Source: an uncultured Butyricicoccus sp.
Lineage (GTDB): Bacteria > Bacillota > Clostridia > Oscillospirales > Butyricicoccaceae
Direction of reading: 5' to 3'
Length of the DNA stretch: 64,000 nt
Assembly (NCBI GenBank): GCA_959018045.1
Contig: CAUEJN010000001.1
Location: 31,155-95,154, forward strand
Positions within the stretch are counted from its first letter, which is position 1. Each line of letters begins with the position of its first letter. The position numbers and the translations under genes are program-made. Of the stretch, positions 62,074 through 64,000 are shown one piece after another. The notes under the pieces were generated by a model, which ran no database searches, was not told the DNA's origin, and saw nothing but the letters and a program-made list of their open reading frames with translations.

Positions 62074-62985
62074 ATGGAACTGAACGGCATCCTGATTTTC
62101 CATAAACCGCAGGATTTCACCTCACACGACGTGGTGGCCAAGCTGCGCGGCATTCTCAGAACGCGCAAGATCGGTCACGGCGGCACGCTCGACCCGATGG
62201 CGACCGGCGTGCTGCCCATCTTCGTCGGCGGCGCGACCAAGGCTGCCGACTACGCCGCCGCGCAGGACAAGACCTACGAGGCCGGGTTCACACTGGGCTT
62301 TTCCACCGACACGCAGGACACGACCGGAACGGTCACCGCACAGTCGGAAAAGCGCGTGACCGAGGACAAGGTGCGCGCAGCGCTTCACACCTTTTTGGGT
62401 GCACAGAAGCAGGTGCCGCCCATGTACTCGGCCATCAAAATCGACGGCCAGAAGCTCTACGACCTCGCCCGCAAGGGAAAAGAGGTCGAACGACCGGCGC
62501 GTGACATCACCATTTTGGACATTGCACTTTTAAGCTTCGACCCGGACAGCCAAAAGGGTGCATTCCGCGTGACCTGCTCCAAGGGCACTTACGTGCGCAC
62601 CATCGTGCACGATCTGGGCGAAAAACTGGGCACATACGCGGCTATGCACGCACTGACCCGCACCCGCGCAGGCGTGTACGACTTGTCCGAGGCGGTCACC
62701 TTTGACCAGATCGAGCGGGCGCGCGATGACGGCACGCTGGAAGGCCTGTTCCGTCCGACCGACAGCCTGTTCGTGGACTACCCGGCGGTCACCTTGAACG
62801 CCGAGGGACGCGACCGCGCCGCACGCGGTGCGACCGTGTTCGAGCGTCAGACTGACGGACTCGCGCAGTTCGCACCGGGTACGCTGTGCCGCGTGTACGC
62901 GGACGGCAGGTTCCTCATGCTCGGTCGGGTGGATACCCTGGACAAGGGCGGAAACGGCCTCTTTGTCCACAAGAATTTTCGATAA
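62074..62985 (+). CDS. truB: tRNA pseudouridine-55 synthase
   Basis: 303 residues, ATG directly after the nrnA stop. The catalytic Asp lies in 'GHGGTLDPMATGVLPIFVGG'; 'KQVPPMYSAIKIDGQKLYDL' and 'CSKGTYVRTIVHDLGEKLG' are TruB signatures. The C-terminal PUA-like segment is present. Confidence 0.97.
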   Translation: MELNGILIFHKPQDFTSHDVVAKLRGILRTRKIGHGGTLDPMATGVLPIFVGGATKAADYAAAQDKTYEAGFTLGFSTDTQDTTGTVTAQSEKRVTEDKVRAALHTFLGAQKQVPPMYSAIKIDGQKLYDLARKGKEVERPARDITILDIALLSFDPDSQKGAFRVTCSKGTYVRTIVHDLGEKLGTYAAMHALTRTRAGVYDLSEAVTFDQIERARDDGTLEGLFRPTDSLFVDYPAVTLNAEGRDRAARGATVFERQTDGLAQFAPGTLCRVYADGRFLMLGRVDTLDKGGNGLFVHKNFR

Positions 62986-63018
62986 ACAGGGGAGAGTCCT
63001 CCCCGCTGGAGGTTCCAG

Positions 63019-63921
63019 ATGAAACAGCACAGACCACCGCGTGCCATCGCACTGGGCTACTTCGACGGCGTACACATGGGTCACCGCGCCCTTATGGAAC
63101 GCGCCGTCCAGCGTGCCCGGGAGATCGGCGGCACGTCCGCGGTGTTCACCTTTGACAAACATCCGTCGTCGGTCATGACCGGCCGCCAGGTTCCGCTCCT
63201 GACCGCAGGTGCATACCGTCAGGACGAAATCAAACTGCTCGGCGGGGTAGATGAGGTCATTTTTGGGCATTTCGAGGAGCTGCGCACCATGGATTGGCGC
63301 GATTTCATCCACGAATTGCTCATCGGACGCTTTGGTGCGCGGTATATCATCTCCGGACATAATAACCGTTTCGGCTATATGGGTCGTGGCACCCCAGAGC
63401 GCATGGCGGAAGAGTGCAGGAAGGCCGGTATCGGCTACGACTGCATCCCGGACGTCAAGATCGACGGTATCGTCGTGTCTTCCACCTACATCCGTCAGCT
63501 CATTTCGCTCGGTGATATGGAGCGCGTGACCAAGTTTTTGGGTCATCCCTATACCATCACCGGCGTGGTGGCACACGGCAGAAAGGTAGGCCGCACCTAC
63601 GGTGTGCCGACCGTCAATCTGCCCCTGCCGCCCGAGATGGCGCTGCCGCCCTATGGCGTGTACGCCACCCGCGTGTGCGTCGACGACCAGACTTACCTCG
63701 CCGCGACCAATATCGGCGTCAAACCGACGTTCGTGGACGGCGGCGCACCGACCATCGAACCGCATCTGCTGGATTTCTCGGGTGATCTGTACGGCAAACT
63801 CATTCATGTTGAGCTGCATCAGTTTTTAAGACCGGAAAAAGCCTTTGATTCGGTGGAGGAATTGCACGCCGCGATTGAGGAGAATGTCCGCCAGACCAGA
63901 GAATTTTTCGCGAAAGGGTAA
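63019..63921 (+). CDS. ribF: Bifunctional riboflavin kinase / FAD synthetase
   Basis: 300 residues. The FAD synthetase domain comes first ('AIALGYFDGVHMGHRALMER' with HxGH-like motif; 'HNNRFGYMGRGTPE'; 'VSSTYIRQLISLGDMERVTK'), the riboflavin kinase domain second ('GRTYGVPTVNLPLPPE', 'NIGVKPTF'). Makes FMN and FAD, the FMN also for DusB. Common neighbour of truB. Confidence 0.97.
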   Translation: MKQHRPPRAIALGYFDGVHMGHRALMERAVQRAREIGGTSAVFTFDKHPSSVMTGRQVPLLTAGAYRQDEIKLLGGVDEVIFGHFEELRTMDWRDFIHELLIGRFGARYIISGHNNRFGYMGRGTPERMAEECRKAGIGYDCIPDVKIDGIVVSSTYIRQLISLGDMERVTKFLGHPYTITGVVAHGRKVGRTYGVPTVNLPLPPEMALPPYGVYATRVCVDDQTYLAATNIGVKPTFVDGGAPTIEPHLLDFSGDLYGKLIHVELHQFLRPEKAFDSVEELHAAIEENVRQTREFFAKG

Positions 63922-63925
63922 GCAA

Positions 63926-64000
63926 TAGCACCGCACCCAACGCCAAAAGTTTCGCCAGCCTTTTCAAAGGCTGCGGGTTCTCAGGGCAGAGCCCTGAGCC
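63926..64000 (+). repeat. Hairpin-array intergenic repeat, copy E (cut by window end)
   Basis: AGCACCGCACCC, then TTTCGCCAGCC, AGCCTTTTCAAAGGCT and CTCAGGGCAGAGCCCTGAG as in copy B, in the same orientation. The remainder lies outside the window. Confidence 0.85.

Overview
The window looks like a chromosomal segment of a spore-forming, surface-layer-bearing member of the Bacillota, class Clostridia. The evidence is SpoIIE, SLH-domain proteins, strong ribosome binding sites of the AGGAGG type, a YlxR/YlxQ-containing nusA-infB operon, a four-Cys S14 and a YwiB-argS pair. Fairly GC-rich coding DNA with these gene sets suggests the Oscillospirales (Butyricicoccus/Agathobaculum-like), but that placement is inference. 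There is no phage, CRISPR or large transposon.

Layout. 1-9.4 kb is a cell-surface cluster: the end of one SLH protein, a very large SLH protein with a near-consensus promoter and strongly biased codons (probable S-layer subunit), and two paralogous exported proteins made of a copper-amine-oxidase-N-like stalk domain plus tandem beta-rich repeats. 9.6-13.6 kb has an ArsC/Spx-fold protein without its cysteine, a resolvase-type HTH protein, an acidic membrane protein and a minus-strand padR-DUF1700-DUF4097 operon with a PspC gene. 13.6-32.4 kb is mostly housekeeping: ddl-murI, ywiB-argS, an S41 protease, prmA-rsmE, three tRNAs (Met, Glu, Val), a YitT protein, spoIIE, a DedA protein, dusB, and an ECF sigma/anti-sigma pair. 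A metallophosphoesterase follows, then an AT-rich island holding a broken exported-protein gene (33.4-34.4 kb).

34.6-53.4 kb is the S10-spc-alpha ribosomal protein supercluster (rpsJ to rplQ) with secY, adk, map, infA, rpmJ and rpoA. It is interrupted between rpsN and rpsH by about 2.4 kb that carries a terminator, three small membrane or exported proteins, a type I toxin-antitoxin-like locus and a new promoter and leader for rpsH. 53.5-55.7 kb holds small accessory genes. 55.8-63.9 kb is the rimP-nusA-ylxR-ylxQ-infB-rbfA-nrnA-truB-ribF operon.

The most unusual signal is a dispersed intergenic repeat family: complete or partial copies near 15.5, 21.0, 24.7, 29.2, 53.5, 55.2 and 63.9 kb. It consists of an array of hairpins whose stems change between copies with compensating substitutions while the loops are kept. 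One end carries a TAACCACCGCAC-type motif that supplies the stop codon of two neighbouring genes. I do not recognise it as a described element.
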